Below, one piece after another: positions 44,419 through 53,626 of a stretch of 64,000 bases of DNA. The notes under the pieces are model-generated. The model saw only the letters and a list, made by a program, of their open reading frames with translations, was not told the DNA's origin and searched no databases. The stretch is from Ruegeria sp. R13_0 (lineage in GTDB: Bacteria; Pseudomonadota; Alphaproteobacteria; Rhodobacterales; Rhodobacteraceae). Made by a program: the position numbers and the translations under genes. The DNA is taken from assembly GCF_017743995.1 (NCBI RefSeq), contig NZ_JAGHRB010000001.1:434001-498000 (forward strand), in the 5' to 3' direction. How positions within the stretch are numbered: the stretch's first letter is position 1; each line of letters opens with the position of its first letter.

Positions 44419-45627
44419 ATGATCTTGACAACGACCGAAGGCCAGAAAGGTCTGCCCAGATATTTCGCGCAGGTTTTCAAGATGCTGAGCAAAATGGAAG
44501 CCGGGCGCTTGGATATTACTTTGTCCGACGGCCGGACCTTCCGTGTTGAGGGCGCAAAGCCAGGCCCGGTTGCCGAGGTCACGATTCACGATCCCGACGT
44601 GTTCGCTCGCCTGATCCGGGAAGGTGAGCTTGGCTTCTCCGACGCTTATCTGGAAGGCCATTGGAGCACGCCTGATTTGCGCGCCTTCATGGATTTGGTC
44701 CATATGGGCAGTGAAACGGCCTATGATGGGTTCACAGGCAAGTTTCTCGTGCAGGCCTATGAGCGTCTTCGGTTTTGGCTGCATCGGAACAATCGTAAAC
44801 AGGCCAAGAAAAATATCTCGTATCACTACGATCTGGGGAACGATTTTTACGCGCTCTGGCTTGACGAGACGATGACGTATTCCAGTGCCATTTTCGAGAC
44901 AGGGCAGGAAAGCCTCGAGAAGGCGCAGACCGCCAAATACGCAAGCATGGTCGATGAGATGGGCGTCAAACCCGGCGATCACGTGCTAGAGATCGGCTGT
45001 GGCTGGGGTGGCTTCGCGGAATATGCCGCGAAAGAGCGTGGCCTGCGTGTAACGGGTCTGACCATCAGCCAAGAGCAGCTGAAGTTCGCGCAACAACGCA
45101 TTGAGAAGGCTGGTATATCGGATCTGGTTGATCTGAAACTTCAAGACTATCGCGACGAACAAGGGCAATACGACGGCATTGCCTCGATCGAGATGTTTGA
45201 GGCCGTGGGACAGAAATATTGGCCTGTTTATTTCGATACTGTGCGGGATCGGTTGAAACCGGGGGCGCAGGCCACGTTGCAGATCATCACCGTGGGCGAT
45301 CATCGTTGGGACTACTACAAGAACGGCGTTGATTTCATTCAGAAATACATCTTTCCAGGGGGGATGCTGCCATCGCCCACGATCTTGCGACAGCAGATTG
45401 ATCAGGCGGGGCTTAGTGTTGTGCGCTCGAAGGAGTTCGGCAAGAGTTATGACCTGACCTTGCGGCGATGGTTTGATACGTTCAACGACAAATGGGACCA
45501 GATCTCGGAGATGGGATTTGATGAGCGTTTCCGCCGCATGTGGAATTATTATTTGACGGCTTGTGGCGCAGCCTTTGACACGGGCAATTGCGATGTGACA
45601 CAGATCACCATAGCAAAGCCTAGTTAA
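44419..45627 (+). CDS. cfa: Cyclopropane-fatty-acyl-phospholipid synthase
   Basis: SAM-dependent methyltransferase that cyclopropanates unsaturated acyl chains of membrane lipids; about 402 residues. Marks: NISYHYDLGNDFYALWLDET, MTYSSAIFETGQESLEKAQT, the SAM site VLEIGCGWGGFAEYAAKERG, ASIEMFEAVGQKYW and KYIFPGGMLPSPT. ATG 44419 with GGGGAGAG upstream is chosen; a TTG at 44362 would add 19 residues that are not family-like. It lies 69 bases after phr. In R. sphaeroides the phr-linked cfaA is also in the sigma-E stress regulon. Confidence 0.94.
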   Translation: MILTTTEGQKGLPRYFAQVFKMLSKMEAGRLDITLSDGRTFRVEGAKPGPVAEVTIHDPDVFARLIREGELGFSDAYLEGHWSTPDLRAFMDLVHMGSETAYDGFTGKFLVQAYERLRFWLHRNNRKQAKKNISYHYDLGNDFYALWLDETMTYSSAIFETGQESLEKAQTAKYASMVDEMGVKPGDHVLEIGCGWGGFAEYAAKERGLRVTGLTISQEQLKFAQQRIEKAGISDLVDLKLQDYRDEQGQYDGIASIEMFEAVGQKYWPVYFDTVRDRLKPGAQATLQIITVGDHRWDYYKNGVDFIQKYIFPGGMLPSPTILRQQIDQAGLSVVRSKEFGKSYDLTLRRWFDTFNDKWDQISEMGFDERFRRMWNYYLTACGAAFDTGNCDVTQITIAKPS

Positions 45628-45643
45628 CGAACGGAAGTCATAC

Positions 45644-46084
45644 ATGCCCACCGCCAGTCGCCTTGTCGCCGCCGCTTGTCTTGTGGTGGTGGCGTTCATC
45701 GTGTCCAGCATGGTTATCGCAAACGGAGAAGAGGGGAAGGACTACGGGTATTTTACCGTGGTCAATATCGCCTTGGGTTGGATTTGCGGGTGGAAAATCA
45801 TGGGCAAGCGCGCTGGCCGAGGCTGGACGGCGGGGATCAACAACGGCCTGACCGGCGTGGCCTCACTGGTGTTTTGGGGCCTTTTCGTTCAGGGCACCTA
45901 TGAGATGTTCCGGCTGGCCATGCGCCACCGCTATGACGGTCCCTTCGAGGCGCTGATAGCCATCTTCAAGATTAGCGTCGAATTCGGCGAACAGTTGCTC
46001 GCGCCCGAAATCCTGATCACCTTGGGTGTTGGGGCCGTTGCCACCGGTTTGTTGACAGAAATAGCAAGCCGCCGCTGGCGCTGA
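45644..46084 (+). CDS. trgA: TrgA family membrane protein (tellurite resistance locus)
   Basis: Small membrane protein of 146 residues. Three or four hydrophobic helices are visible (LVAAACLVVVAFIVSSMVIA, YFTVVNIALGWICGWKIM, NGLTGVASLVFWGLFVQG and LITLGVGAVATGLL). The family is named from the R. sphaeroides trgAB locus for high-level tellurite resistance, and gene order trgA-trgB-cysK is the same here. Biochemical role is not known. 16 bases after cfa. Confidence 0.85.
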   Translation: MPTASRLVAAACLVVVAFIVSSMVIANGEEGKDYGYFTVVNIALGWICGWKIMGKRAGRGWTAGINNGLTGVASLVFWGLFVQGTYEMFRLAMRHRYDGPFEALIAIFKISVEFGEQLLAPEILITLGVGAVATGLLTEIASRRWR

Positions 46085-46115
46085 ATGTGAACGCTTAACG
46101 AAAGCCAGTCCTCTC

Positions 46116-47231
46116 GTGTCCGATTTGTTCTTCTATGGAACTCTGCGGCATGTGCCGCTGTTGGAGGCCGTTCTCGGGCGCTCGTCTTCTGAGCTGTCGC
46201 TGACATCTGCCATTCTGCCAAACCACATCGTTTCTGCGGTTCAGGGACAGGATTTCCCGATGATCCAAGAGGCAGATGGTGAACAGGCCGCAGGATTGTT
46301 TGTACAAGGTCTGTCGCAAGCGGATCTGGATCGACTGGCCTACTACGAGGGCGGGTTCGACTATGATCTGAGGCCGTTGACTGTAACGCTAGAGGATGGA
46401 ACCGAAGCGCAGGCTCAGGTGTTTTTTCCCGAACCTACGGCCTGGGTGCCGGATGGCCCTTGGTCTCTGGACGCGTGGGTTGAACACCTCGGTGACGTCA
46501 CCGCGCTCGCCGCCGAAGAGGAGATGGGCTATTTCGGGCGGGTTGCGCCGTCGGATATGGCGCGCAGCATGCCGGCGATTCAGACGCGGGCCTGGGCAAA
46601 ACTCTTCGCGCGGCAGCGGCAAACGGGGGATGCGCGCGATGTATCCAAAGATGTGATCGTGCATCGCCATCACCGGGCCTATGTCAACTACTTCGCGATG
46701 GAAGAGATCGACCTGCAACACCGCCAGCATGACGGAACCATGGGGCCCGTTCTGCGCCGGGCCAGCCTGATGCAGGGCAGCGCCGTGGCCATTTTGCCCT
46801 ACGATCCCGTGCGCGATACGGTTCTGCTGGTCGAACAATTCCGTCCGCCTGTTTTTTTGCTGGAAGACCCCGAACCCTGGCTGTGGGAGGCCGTGGCCGG
46901 AATGATCGACCCTGGCGAAACCCCTGAGCAGGCAGCCCATCGCGAGGGGATGGAAGAAGCAGGGATTACGTTCGACGCGTTGCACTATGCCGGTGGAGGC
47001 TATTCTTCCAGCGGCTCCTCGACGGGCTATCTGTATTTCTATGTGGGTCTGGCCTCGCTGACCGAGACGACAATGGCCGGAGGGTTGGAGACCGAGGGCG
47101 AAGATATCCGCTCTCAGATCCTTCCGTTTGAGACCTTCATAGACATGGTGGATCGCCATGTTTTCAAAGACTTGCAACTGTTGAACCTGGCCCATTGGCT
47201 GGCGCGCCATCGCGACCGCCTGCGCGGGTGA
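46116..47231 (+). CDS. trgB: TrgB: gamma-glutamylcyclotransferase-like plus NUDIX protein
   Basis: 371 residues in two domains. The first (about 1-120) is a GGCT/AIG2-like fold: DLFFYGTLRHVPLLEAVLG, and the acidic Glu in RLAYYEGGFDYDL. The second (about 190-371) is NUDIX with the complete box GMIDPGETPEQAAHREGMEE followed by AGI, closest to ADP-ribose pyrophosphatases (VEQFRPPV upstream of it is typical). GTG start at 46116. Second gene of the tellurite locus; cysK follows after 68 bases. Confidence 0.88.
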   Translation: MSDLFFYGTLRHVPLLEAVLGRSSSELSLTSAILPNHIVSAVQGQDFPMIQEADGEQAAGLFVQGLSQADLDRLAYYEGGFDYDLRPLTVTLEDGTEAQAQVFFPEPTAWVPDGPWSLDAWVEHLGDVTALAAEEEMGYFGRVAPSDMARSMPAIQTRAWAKLFARQRQTGDARDVSKDVIVHRHHRAYVNYFAMEEIDLQHRQHDGTMGPVLRRASLMQGSAVAILPYDPVRDTVLLVEQFRPPVFLLEDPEPWLWEAVAGMIDPGETPEQAAHREGMEEAGITFDALHYAGGGYSSSGSSTGYLYFYVGLASLTETTMAGGLETEGEDIRSQILPFETFIDMVDRHVFKDLQLLNLAHWLARHRDRLRG

Positions 47232-47299
47232 CTATCGCGCTTGTGGTTGGCGCAGAGCGGCTGTAAATCTGCAGTGTTACGAAATGAAATGAGGGTGCC

Positions 47300-48334
47300 A
47301 TGCGCATTGCACGAGATCTTGCCGACGCAGTCGGAAAAACGCCGCTGATCCGGTTGAAGCGCATCAGTGAAGAAACCGGGTGCGAGATCCTTGGCAAGGC
47401 GGAATTCATGAACCCCGGCCAGTCGGTCAAGGACCGCGCCGCGCTCTATATCATCCGCGACGCCGTTGCGCGGGGTGAGTTGAAGCCCGGTGGCACCATT
47501 GTGGAAGGCACCGCAGGCAATACCGGCATCGGTCTGGCTCTGGTCGGCGCGTCGATGGGCTTCAAAACGGTGATCGTGATCCCGGAAACCCAGTCTGAAG
47601 AGAAAAAAGACATGCTGCGGCTTGCGGGCGCGCAGTTGGTTCAGGTTCCGGCGGCACCGTATCGTAACCCCAACAACTTCGTTCACTACTCGCGCCGTCT
47701 GGCCGAGGAACTGGCGCAGACCGAGCCCAATGGTGCGATCTGGGCCAACCAGTTCGACAATGTCGCCAACCGTCAGGCCCATGTGGAAACTACCGGGCCA
47801 GAGATTTGGGAACAGACCGACGGTAAGGTTGACGGCTTTGTCTGCGCGGTCGGCTCGGGCGGAACGCTTGCAGGCGTGGCCGATGCGCTGCAACCCAAAG
47901 GCGTGAAGATCGGGCTGGTCGATCCGATGGGTGCGGGGCTGTATTCCTACTACACAACCGGCGAAATCGCGATGGAGGGTGGCTCGATCGCGGAAGGTAT
48001 CGGACAGGTGCGGATCACCAAGAACCTTGAAGGATTCACACCGGACTACACCTATCAAGCGACCGACAATGAAGCGTTGCCGTACATCTTTGACCTGCTG
48101 CGTGAAGAAGGTCTGGTCATGGGCGGTTCGACCGCGATCAACATGGCTGGTGCGGTGCGTTTGGCCAAGGACCTTGGGCCGGGGCACACGATTGTAACCA
48201 TCCTGTGTGACTACGGTACGCGTTACCAGTCCAAACTGTTCAATCCCGAGTTCCTGCGCGAAAAAGAACTGCCGGTACCGGATTGGATGACAGACGCCCC
48301 GCGCAAGATACCGGGCGTGTTCGAGGACGTCTGA
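47300..48334 (+). CDS. cysK: Cysteine synthase A
   Basis: O-acetylserine sulfhydrylase, PLP enzyme making L-cysteine from O-acetylserine and sulfide. 344 residues. PLP lysine in NPGQSVKDRAALYII, substrate loop EGTAGNTGIGLALVG, and glycine loop AVGSGGTLAGVADAL. Its extended C-terminus (FLREKELPVPDWMTDAPRK) is longer than E. coli CysK. Cysteine supply supports thiol-based tellurite reduction and detoxification. Its stop codon shares a base with the start of the MscS-like gene. Confidence 0.95.
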   Translation: MRIARDLADAVGKTPLIRLKRISEETGCEILGKAEFMNPGQSVKDRAALYIIRDAVARGELKPGGTIVEGTAGNTGIGLALVGASMGFKTVIVIPETQSEEKKDMLRLAGAQLVQVPAAPYRNPNNFVHYSRRLAEELAQTEPNGAIWANQFDNVANRQAHVETTGPEIWEQTDGKVDGFVCAVGSGGTLAGVADALQPKGVKIGLVDPMGAGLYSYYTTGEIAMEGGSIAEGIGQVRITKNLEGFTPDYTYQATDNEALPYIFDLLREEGLVMGGSTAINMAGAVRLAKDLGPGHTIVTILCDYGTRYQSKLFNPEFLREKELPVPDWMTDAPRKIPGVFEDV

Positions 48335-50748
48335 TGCTGCGACAGGTCCGCCTGTTTCTGGCCCTCGCTGCGCTGATCTTTGTCGGATTGGCGGGGGCGG
48401 CCTCGGCCCAGCTGACCGACCGGCAAAGCGAGTTCTACAAGGGCTGGCTCAGCACTGCGGACCGTGCCGAAAGTGTAGTTGCAGCTGACAGGGCTTCGGA
48501 CGCCGCGATGGAGCAGTTGCGCTCTGAGATCGACGGCTATCGCAATACATTCAATACGGCCCGCAATGCCAATGCCGACCGCATCCAGACGCTGGAAAGC
48601 CAGGTCAACGCGCTGGGTCCCAAGCCCGAAGACGGGGTTACGGAACCGGAGGATATCGCGCAGCTCCGCGAGCATCTGGACCAACAGCTCAACACCCTGC
48701 GGGTGCCGCGGATCATCTCCGAAGAGGCCTTTAGTCGCGCTAACGGTCTGATCAGCGAAATTGACCGTATCCTGCGAGAACGTCAGAGAAAACAGTTTCT
48801 GGAACGTGGTCCATCGCCGCTGAACCTGTCGACATGGCCCGCCGCGTGGTCGGATATCCGCGAGGCCCTGCTGGGGCTGTTCAACGAGACATCGGCCAAT
48901 TTGAGCTCGGCCGTCACCAAAGAACGCGTGCAGAATCAGGCCCCGGCGATTCTGGCCTTACTGGCCCTTGGCGTGATCCTGCTGGTCTACGGTCGCAAAT
49001 GGTCCGAGCGTGGCGGCGACTACCTCCGCCGTTTCGGTGGCCGTGGGACCGGGGCCTGGACCTTTGTCATTTCCTTGCTGCGCATCATCCTGCCCTGGGT
49101 TGGCGTGGTGGCTCTGACGGCCGCGATTGACCTGACCGGAGTGCTTGGATTGCGCGGCACGCTTTTGCTGCAGCAAGTGCCATATTGGGCGGCGATCCTG
49201 TTCGTCTTTGACTGGGTCGGGCGGCAAGTCTACCTGATGGCCTCGGCGCAGAACTTCCGGCGCCTTTCGGCGGGACAGATCACCGAGATTCGCATCTATG
49301 TCGATATTCTGGCGGTGATGCTGATCCTGCATGACCTGATCGGCCTGTTTGAGAAGATCGAGAACATCGCGGATTCTACCCGCGCCGTTGTTATCTTTCC
49401 GGTTATTGTCGTCACCTCTCTTTTGCTGCTTCGGATCCGCCAGATCAGACGATCAGATCCACCAACCGAGGGCGGCGAGCCGCCCCGCGCCAGTGGATTT
49501 TCGCAGGTTGTCGAGGTTGTCCGGCGCATCGTGTTCATGCTGGGGGTCAGCGCGCCCATTTTGGCCTTGTTGGGCTACACCAACGCGGCCGAAGCGATTG
49601 TGTTTCCTGCAGTCAATACGCTGATCCTGATCGCCATTCTTGTGATCGTACAGCGCTTTATCAGCTCGCTTTACGGCTGGTTTACAGGGCAGGGGGACAA
49701 CGCCCGCGATTCTCTGTTCGCGGTTCTGGTGGGGTTCTTCCTGGCCTTGGTTTCGATCCCTATCCTGGCCCTTTTCTGGGGCGCGCGCGAAGCGGATCTC
49801 AGTGAGATCTGGTCGCAGATCCTGCAAGGATTCAGCTTGGGCGGGGTCACAATCTCTCCGTCCAACTTCCTGACTTTTGTTGCCGTGTTTGCCATCGGTT
49901 ATGGCCTGACACGACTGCTACAGGGGGGCTTGCGCAATTCGCTGCTGCCCAAGACGAGCATTGATCCAGGCGGGCAAAACGCGATCGTGTCGGGCACTGG
50001 ATACGTCGGCATTTTCCTTGCCGCGTTGGTTGCGATCACAGTGGCCGGCTTTGACCTCTCATCGCTGGCGATTGTCGCCGGTGCCCTGTCCGTCGGGATC
50101 GGTTTTGGTCTGCAGACCATCGTTTCAAATTTCGTTTCGGGGATCATTCTTCTGGTCGAGAGGCCGATCTCGAAAGGGGATTGGATCGATGTGAACGGAA
50201 TGATGGGCTATGTCCGCGATATCTCGGTCCGATCCACGCGGATTGAGACGTTTGACCGGACGGATGTCATTGTTCCGAACTCGGATCTGATCAGCGGCGT
50301 GGTCACCAACTATACCCGAGGCAACACGATTGGCCGGGTGATCGTGCCTGTGGGCGTGGCATACGGAACCGACACGCGCAAGGTCGAGGCTATTCTAGGC
50401 GAGATCGCGAATTCTCATCCCATGGTCTTGGCGAACCCAGCCCCCAGCGTCGTGTTTCAGGGCTTTGGCGCGGATTCGCTGGACTTTGAAATTCGGGGTA
50501 TTCTGCGCGACGTCAATTGGGTTCTGTCGGTCAAGTCCGATATGAACCACGAAATCAATCGCCGGTTCGTGGAAGAGGGGATCGAGATCCCGTTCGCACA
50601 ACGCGACGTTTGGCTTCGCAATCCAGAGGCTCTGCGCTCTGAAGCACAAGACCCAACCGCGACAGCCTCGGAGCAACGAGCACCCAGCACCGAACCCGCA
50701 GCCATGACCGAGGGAGATCTGGACGGCGACGGAGGCGACGAAGTCTGA
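48334..50748 (+). CDS. Large MscS-family mechanosensitive channel (DUF3772)
   Basis: 804 residues. Signal peptide (RLFLALAALIFVGLAGAASA), a periplasmic DUF3772 domain rich in coiled coil (about residues 30-150), many membrane helices (about 200-620), then the MscS core. The core shows TGYVGIFLAALVAITVAG, the pore helix FDLSSLAIVAGALSVGIGFG with the next LQTIVSNFVSGIILL, and beta domain ERPISKGDWIDVNGMMGYVR. Ends in an acidic tail. Opens on membrane tension to release solutes during hypo-osmotic shock. ATG 48334 overlaps the cysK stop by one base. Confidence 0.92.
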   Translation: MLRQVRLFLALAALIFVGLAGAASAQLTDRQSEFYKGWLSTADRAESVVAADRASDAAMEQLRSEIDGYRNTFNTARNANADRIQTLESQVNALGPKPEDGVTEPEDIAQLREHLDQQLNTLRVPRIISEEAFSRANGLISEIDRILRERQRKQFLERGPSPLNLSTWPAAWSDIREALLGLFNETSANLSSAVTKERVQNQAPAILALLALGVILLVYGRKWSERGGDYLRRFGGRGTGAWTFVISLLRIILPWVGVVALTAAIDLTGVLGLRGTLLLQQVPYWAAILFVFDWVGRQVYLMASAQNFRRLSAGQITEIRIYVDILAVMLILHDLIGLFEKIENIADSTRAVVIFPVIVVTSLLLLRIRQIRRSDPPTEGGEPPRASGFSQVVEVVRRIVFMLGVSAPILALLGYTNAAEAIVFPAVNTLILIAILVIVQRFISSLYGWFTGQGDNARDSLFAVLVGFFLALVSIPILALFWGAREADLSEIWSQILQGFSLGGVTISPSNFLTFVAVFAIGYGLTRLLQGGLRNSLLPKTSIDPGGQNAIVSGTGYVGIFLAALVAITVAGFDLSSLAIVAGALSVGIGFGLQTIVSNFVSGIILLVERPISKGDWIDVNGMMGYVRDISVRSTRIETFDRTDVIVPNSDLISGVVTNYTRGNTIGRVIVPVGVAYGTDTRKVEAILGEIANSHPMVLANPAPSVVFQGFGADSLDFEIRGILRDVNWVLSVKSDMNHEINRRFVEEGIEIPFAQRDVWLRNPEALRSEAQDPTATASEQRAPSTEPAAMTEGDLDGDGGDEV

Positions 50749-50856
50749 CCTTTGCTCGCGTAGGGAATGGTCCGCAAACTAATGTGCAAACGGGTGTGAA
50801 TTCACGGAATTGGGGCCTTGCAAATCCTTTTGCATTGCGTCACATATCGCGCTCAC

Positions 50857-50946
50857 GGAGAGGTGGCCGAGTGGTCGAAGGCGCACGCCTGGAAAGTGTG
50901 TAGGCGGGAAACCGTCTCCAGGGTTCGAATCCCTGTCTCTCCGCCA
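50857..50946 (+). tRNA. tRNA-Ser (anticodon GGA)
   Basis: 90-base class II tRNA including encoded CCA. Acceptor GGAGAGG pairs with TCTCTCC, discriminator G. The anticodon stem CACGC/GTGTG encloses loop CTGGAAA with GGA at 50891-50893. There is a variable arm of 15-20 bases and the TPsiC arm CAGGGTTCGAATCCCTG. It closely matches the E. coli tRNA-Ser(GGA) layout and reads UCC/UCU. Confidence 0.97.
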
Positions 50947-51083
50947 CAATCCCCCCGATCAGTCTATGTCGCACCTAGATATGAGCGTTCTGTGTGGCGA
51001 GATCTGGTTGCATTGTATCAGTTCCATGACAGCCATATAGTGCCGGTCGACGCGAATTTTCTGCACAGAACAGACGGACGAAC

Positions 51084-51674
51084 ATGATAGACCTGACCGG
51101 GCGGGTGCCTCTGCGTACAAGCCAGAATTATGAAATCTTCCAGCACCCAGAAATGGATGGCGCCCTGCTGAAAGTCCGCGTGGATGAGCCGAAGCGAAAC
51201 CACCTCATCCCGCGCTATGCGGAATGGCGATACGGTAATTTGCGACAGTGGAACCGCGAGGCAAACGAATACCTTGCGGCGCTGCACCGCGGCTGCCCCG
51301 AGATCAAGCGTCTTGCGAAGTTCATGGGCTATGCACCAACTTCGCGGGGGCCTGCAATCGTGGTGGAAAAAATGACCGGCCCGGATGGGGATCTCGCGCC
51401 GTCCCTGCATGCCGAGATGGTTGCTGCGAATGGTGACCCAGATGTGCTTCAGAAGCTGCGGGGCGACTTGCTGGAGTTGCTGGATGATCTGGAGCGCGGA
51501 CGCATCATCGTTGGTGACATGGGGATCGGAAACATCGTGCGCGCGCAGGAGCGTGGTGGCAGACTAGTTGTCATTGACGGGTTGGGTGAGAGGGTCCTGT
51601 TGCCTCTGACACTGTTCAGCGATTGGGCGTTTCGCAAATCCATGGCGCGGCGGCGTGCGCGCATGGCGAGTTAG
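51084..51674 (+). CDS. YrbL-like protein
   Basis: 196 residues resembling the YrbL family (PhoP-regulated in enterobacteria), a distant protein-kinase-like fold of unknown activity. Family-like features: GALLKVRVDE, EWRYGNLRQWNREANEYLAA, PAIVVEKMTG, and ERGRIIVGDMGIGNIVRAQE where D-x-x-x-x-N imitates a catalytic loop. It ends with a very basic tail (RKSMARRRARMAS). Stands alone after the tRNA gene with about 137 bases of spacer. Confidence 0.7.
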   Translation: MIDLTGRVPLRTSQNYEIFQHPEMDGALLKVRVDEPKRNHLIPRYAEWRYGNLRQWNREANEYLAALHRGCPEIKRLAKFMGYAPTSRGPAIVVEKMTGPDGDLAPSLHAEMVAANGDPDVLQKLRGDLLELLDDLERGRIIVGDMGIGNIVRAQERGGRLVVIDGLGERVLLPLTLFSDWAFRKSMARRRARMAS

Positions 51675-51776
51675 TTACGTCAGAATGGACCGATTTGAGC
51701 ATTGGCCGCCGTCTTGTATTTGCTTTATGTCTGGCGATGTTAGGTGCAAGACAGCCCAAATTGGCGGAGGTGCTAA

Positions 51777-52640
51777 GTGAAACTCTCAACCCCAAATTTC
51801 CCGGCCCCAACTGATGCCGAGGACCGCAAGGCCATCCGCCCTGTTATCTGCTACCCGCCAGAGACTCTGCCCAGCCCCGATCTGGATGGGCTGACTCGCT
51901 TGCGAGGTGCGTCCGTGAAAACTGCCGAGGTCACCGCTGCGCCGCGAGACGCCTCCTGTATTGACGTGCCAGCCGGTGCTTTCTTCCGCATCACATCCGT
52001 CGAAGGCGCGCAGGTTGGCGATCTGAACCTGTGGAACAAACACGATCTGACTGAACGGTTCTACTCCGGTAAAACCCGCGCCCTGCACGGAACGCATCTT
52101 TCGACCGGAGACCGCATGTGGTCGAGTTTCCCAAATATGCGGCCAATGGCGACGATCACGGCTGATACGCTGGACTGGTACGGCTTTGACGCCTTTGGGG
52201 GCTCCGTTCATGACGTGATCGGCACCCGCTGCGACCCGTATACCGGACGGTTGCTGTCGGGGGATGATTACCACTATTGCTGTCATTCGAACCTGACCCG
52301 AGCCTTGGCGCAGCATTGCGATCTGCCTCTGCACGAGGCGGAGACCCATGTGCATGACGTTCTGAATGTCTTCATGTGTACCGGGTTCACGTGCGATACC
52401 GGCCAGTATTTTATGAAGGCCAGCCCGGTGCGTCCGGGTGACTATCTTGAATTCCACGCCGAGATCGACCTGATCGTCGGCCTCTCAGCCTGTCCGGGTG
52501 GGGACTGCTCCTCTGAGCATTCCTCGGACACCGCTGCATGCTATCCGTTGCTGATCGAGGTCTTCGATCCGGGCGAGGCCGTGCGGCAGTCGCATGTTCA
52601 GCCCAGTGTTTCGGCCTATGACCGGTCGCATGGCGCATAG
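51777..52640 (+). CDS. DUF1989 (urea carboxylase-associated) family protein
   Basis: 287 residues, starting at GTG 51777 with GGAGG 6-7 bases upstream. The DUF1989 domain fills most of the chain: VPAGAFFRITSVEGAQVGDL, RFYSGKTRALHGTHLSTGDR, HDVIGTRCDPYT, HDVLNVFMCTGFTCDTGQYF and LSACPGGDCSSEHSSDTAAC with clustered Cys. Family members act with urea carboxylase-like or guanidine-degrading enzymes (CgdAB); no such partner is nearby, so substrate is open. It is 21 bases before a GT25 gene. Confidence 0.85.
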   Translation: MKLSTPNFPAPTDAEDRKAIRPVICYPPETLPSPDLDGLTRLRGASVKTAEVTAAPRDASCIDVPAGAFFRITSVEGAQVGDLNLWNKHDLTERFYSGKTRALHGTHLSTGDRMWSSFPNMRPMATITADTLDWYGFDAFGGSVHDVIGTRCDPYTGRLLSGDDYHYCCHSNLTRALAQHCDLPLHEAETHVHDVLNVFMCTGFTCDTGQYFMKASPVRPGDYLEFHAEIDLIVGLSACPGGDCSSEHSSDTAACYPLLIEVFDPGEAVRQSHVQPSVSAYDRSHGA

Positions 52641-52661
52641 AAGGCAGCGAAAGGAAAACGC

Positions 52662-53501
52662 GTGACGCAAGCGGACAAGCAGCTGGAGACAGCTGTATTC
52701 TACATAAACCTTGACCGGGTTCCCGAACGCCGCGCGTTTATGGAGGCGCAGTTCGCAAAAGCTGGCGTGACCGACCCGATCCGTTTCAGCGCGGTTGATG
52801 CGCGTCAGGCGGATGCTTTGGAGGGGAATGGGTATGTGCCGGGCGTTGGCTCTCGCTGGGGTTTGAAACAAAGCGAGATCGCCTGTTTTGAGAGTCATCG
52901 CGCCGTCTGGCAGCAAGTGGTGGATCAAGACCTGAAGGCGGTGGCGATTTTCGAAGATGATGTCGAGATGTCGTCTCGACTGGGGCAGGTGATTGACAGC
53001 CTTGCACAGAATGCGGACAGGTTCGATTTTGCCAAGATGGACTACTCGCCGCGCAGCCTGCGCTTTGGAGCGGAGGCGGAGATAGGCGGCGTCACAGTTC
53101 GCCCAATGCTGGAAATGGCCCCAAGTGCCGCGGCCTATGTTCTGTCGCAGGAAGGGTGTCGCAAACTGCTGGCATGGTCTCAGCAGTATTCCGACCATCT
53201 GGATGATTTCGTATCGATCCCCCGGCCAGACTGGCGAATGTTCCAGGCCTTCCCGGCCGTGGGTGTGCAGATGATCTGGTCGAAGCAACAGCACGATCTT
53301 GAACAGGTCAAGACCAGTGAGCGGGAAGGGGATCAATCCACCAATACCAGCTTGGACAAAGGCCCGTTCTGGTTCCGCGCGCGACGTGAGCTATTGGCAG
53401 CAAAACGCAAGCTTGGTTGGCGCTTTGGAGGTCAGAAGAAACTGCTCGATCAGGGTGGGTTTGTTGGGTTCATTCCGGTTGACACGGACCTTCGGGTCTG
53501 A
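52662..53501 (+). CDS. Glycosyltransferase family 25 protein
   Basis: 279 residues, GT25 (LPS-type) glycosyltransferase. Start GTG 52662. The fold begins AVFYINLDRVPERRAFMEAQ, typical of the family, with the acidic motif AVAIFEDDVEMSS and SRWGLKQSEIACFESHRAVW upstream. The C-terminal half ends in a basic stretch (RARRELLAAKRKLGWRFGGQ). It probably adds a hexose to a surface glycan; acceptor unknown. It follows DUF1989 closely but no functional tie is apparent. Confidence 0.87.
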   Translation: MTQADKQLETAVFYINLDRVPERRAFMEAQFAKAGVTDPIRFSAVDARQADALEGNGYVPGVGSRWGLKQSEIACFESHRAVWQQVVDQDLKAVAIFEDDVEMSSRLGQVIDSLAQNADRFDFAKMDYSPRSLRFGAEAEIGGVTVRPMLEMAPSAAAYVLSQEGCRKLLAWSQQYSDHLDDFVSIPRPDWRMFQAFPAVGVQMIWSKQQHDLEQVKTSEREGDQSTNTSLDKGPFWFRARRELLAAKRKLGWRFGGQKKLLDQGGFVGFIPVDTDLRV

Positions 53502-53626
53502 CGCCTGTTTCGACCCGCGCAGAGGTAAACCGGCGCCTAAGACCTCAAGTTTTCAAAAGCATTAACAAAAATACCAATTTGATATAAGCTTGTGACGTTA
53601 TTTCTAGTTATTGACTGGGTGTTGGG

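Noticed and set aside
50857..51083. Genomic island inserted at tRNA-Ser
   Set aside because: No integrase, direct repeat of the tRNA 3' end, or compositional shift follows the tRNA.
53570..53600. FNR/Anr site before the globin gene
   Set aside because: TTGAT half is present (TTGATATAAGCTTG) but no ATCAA half at the correct distance.
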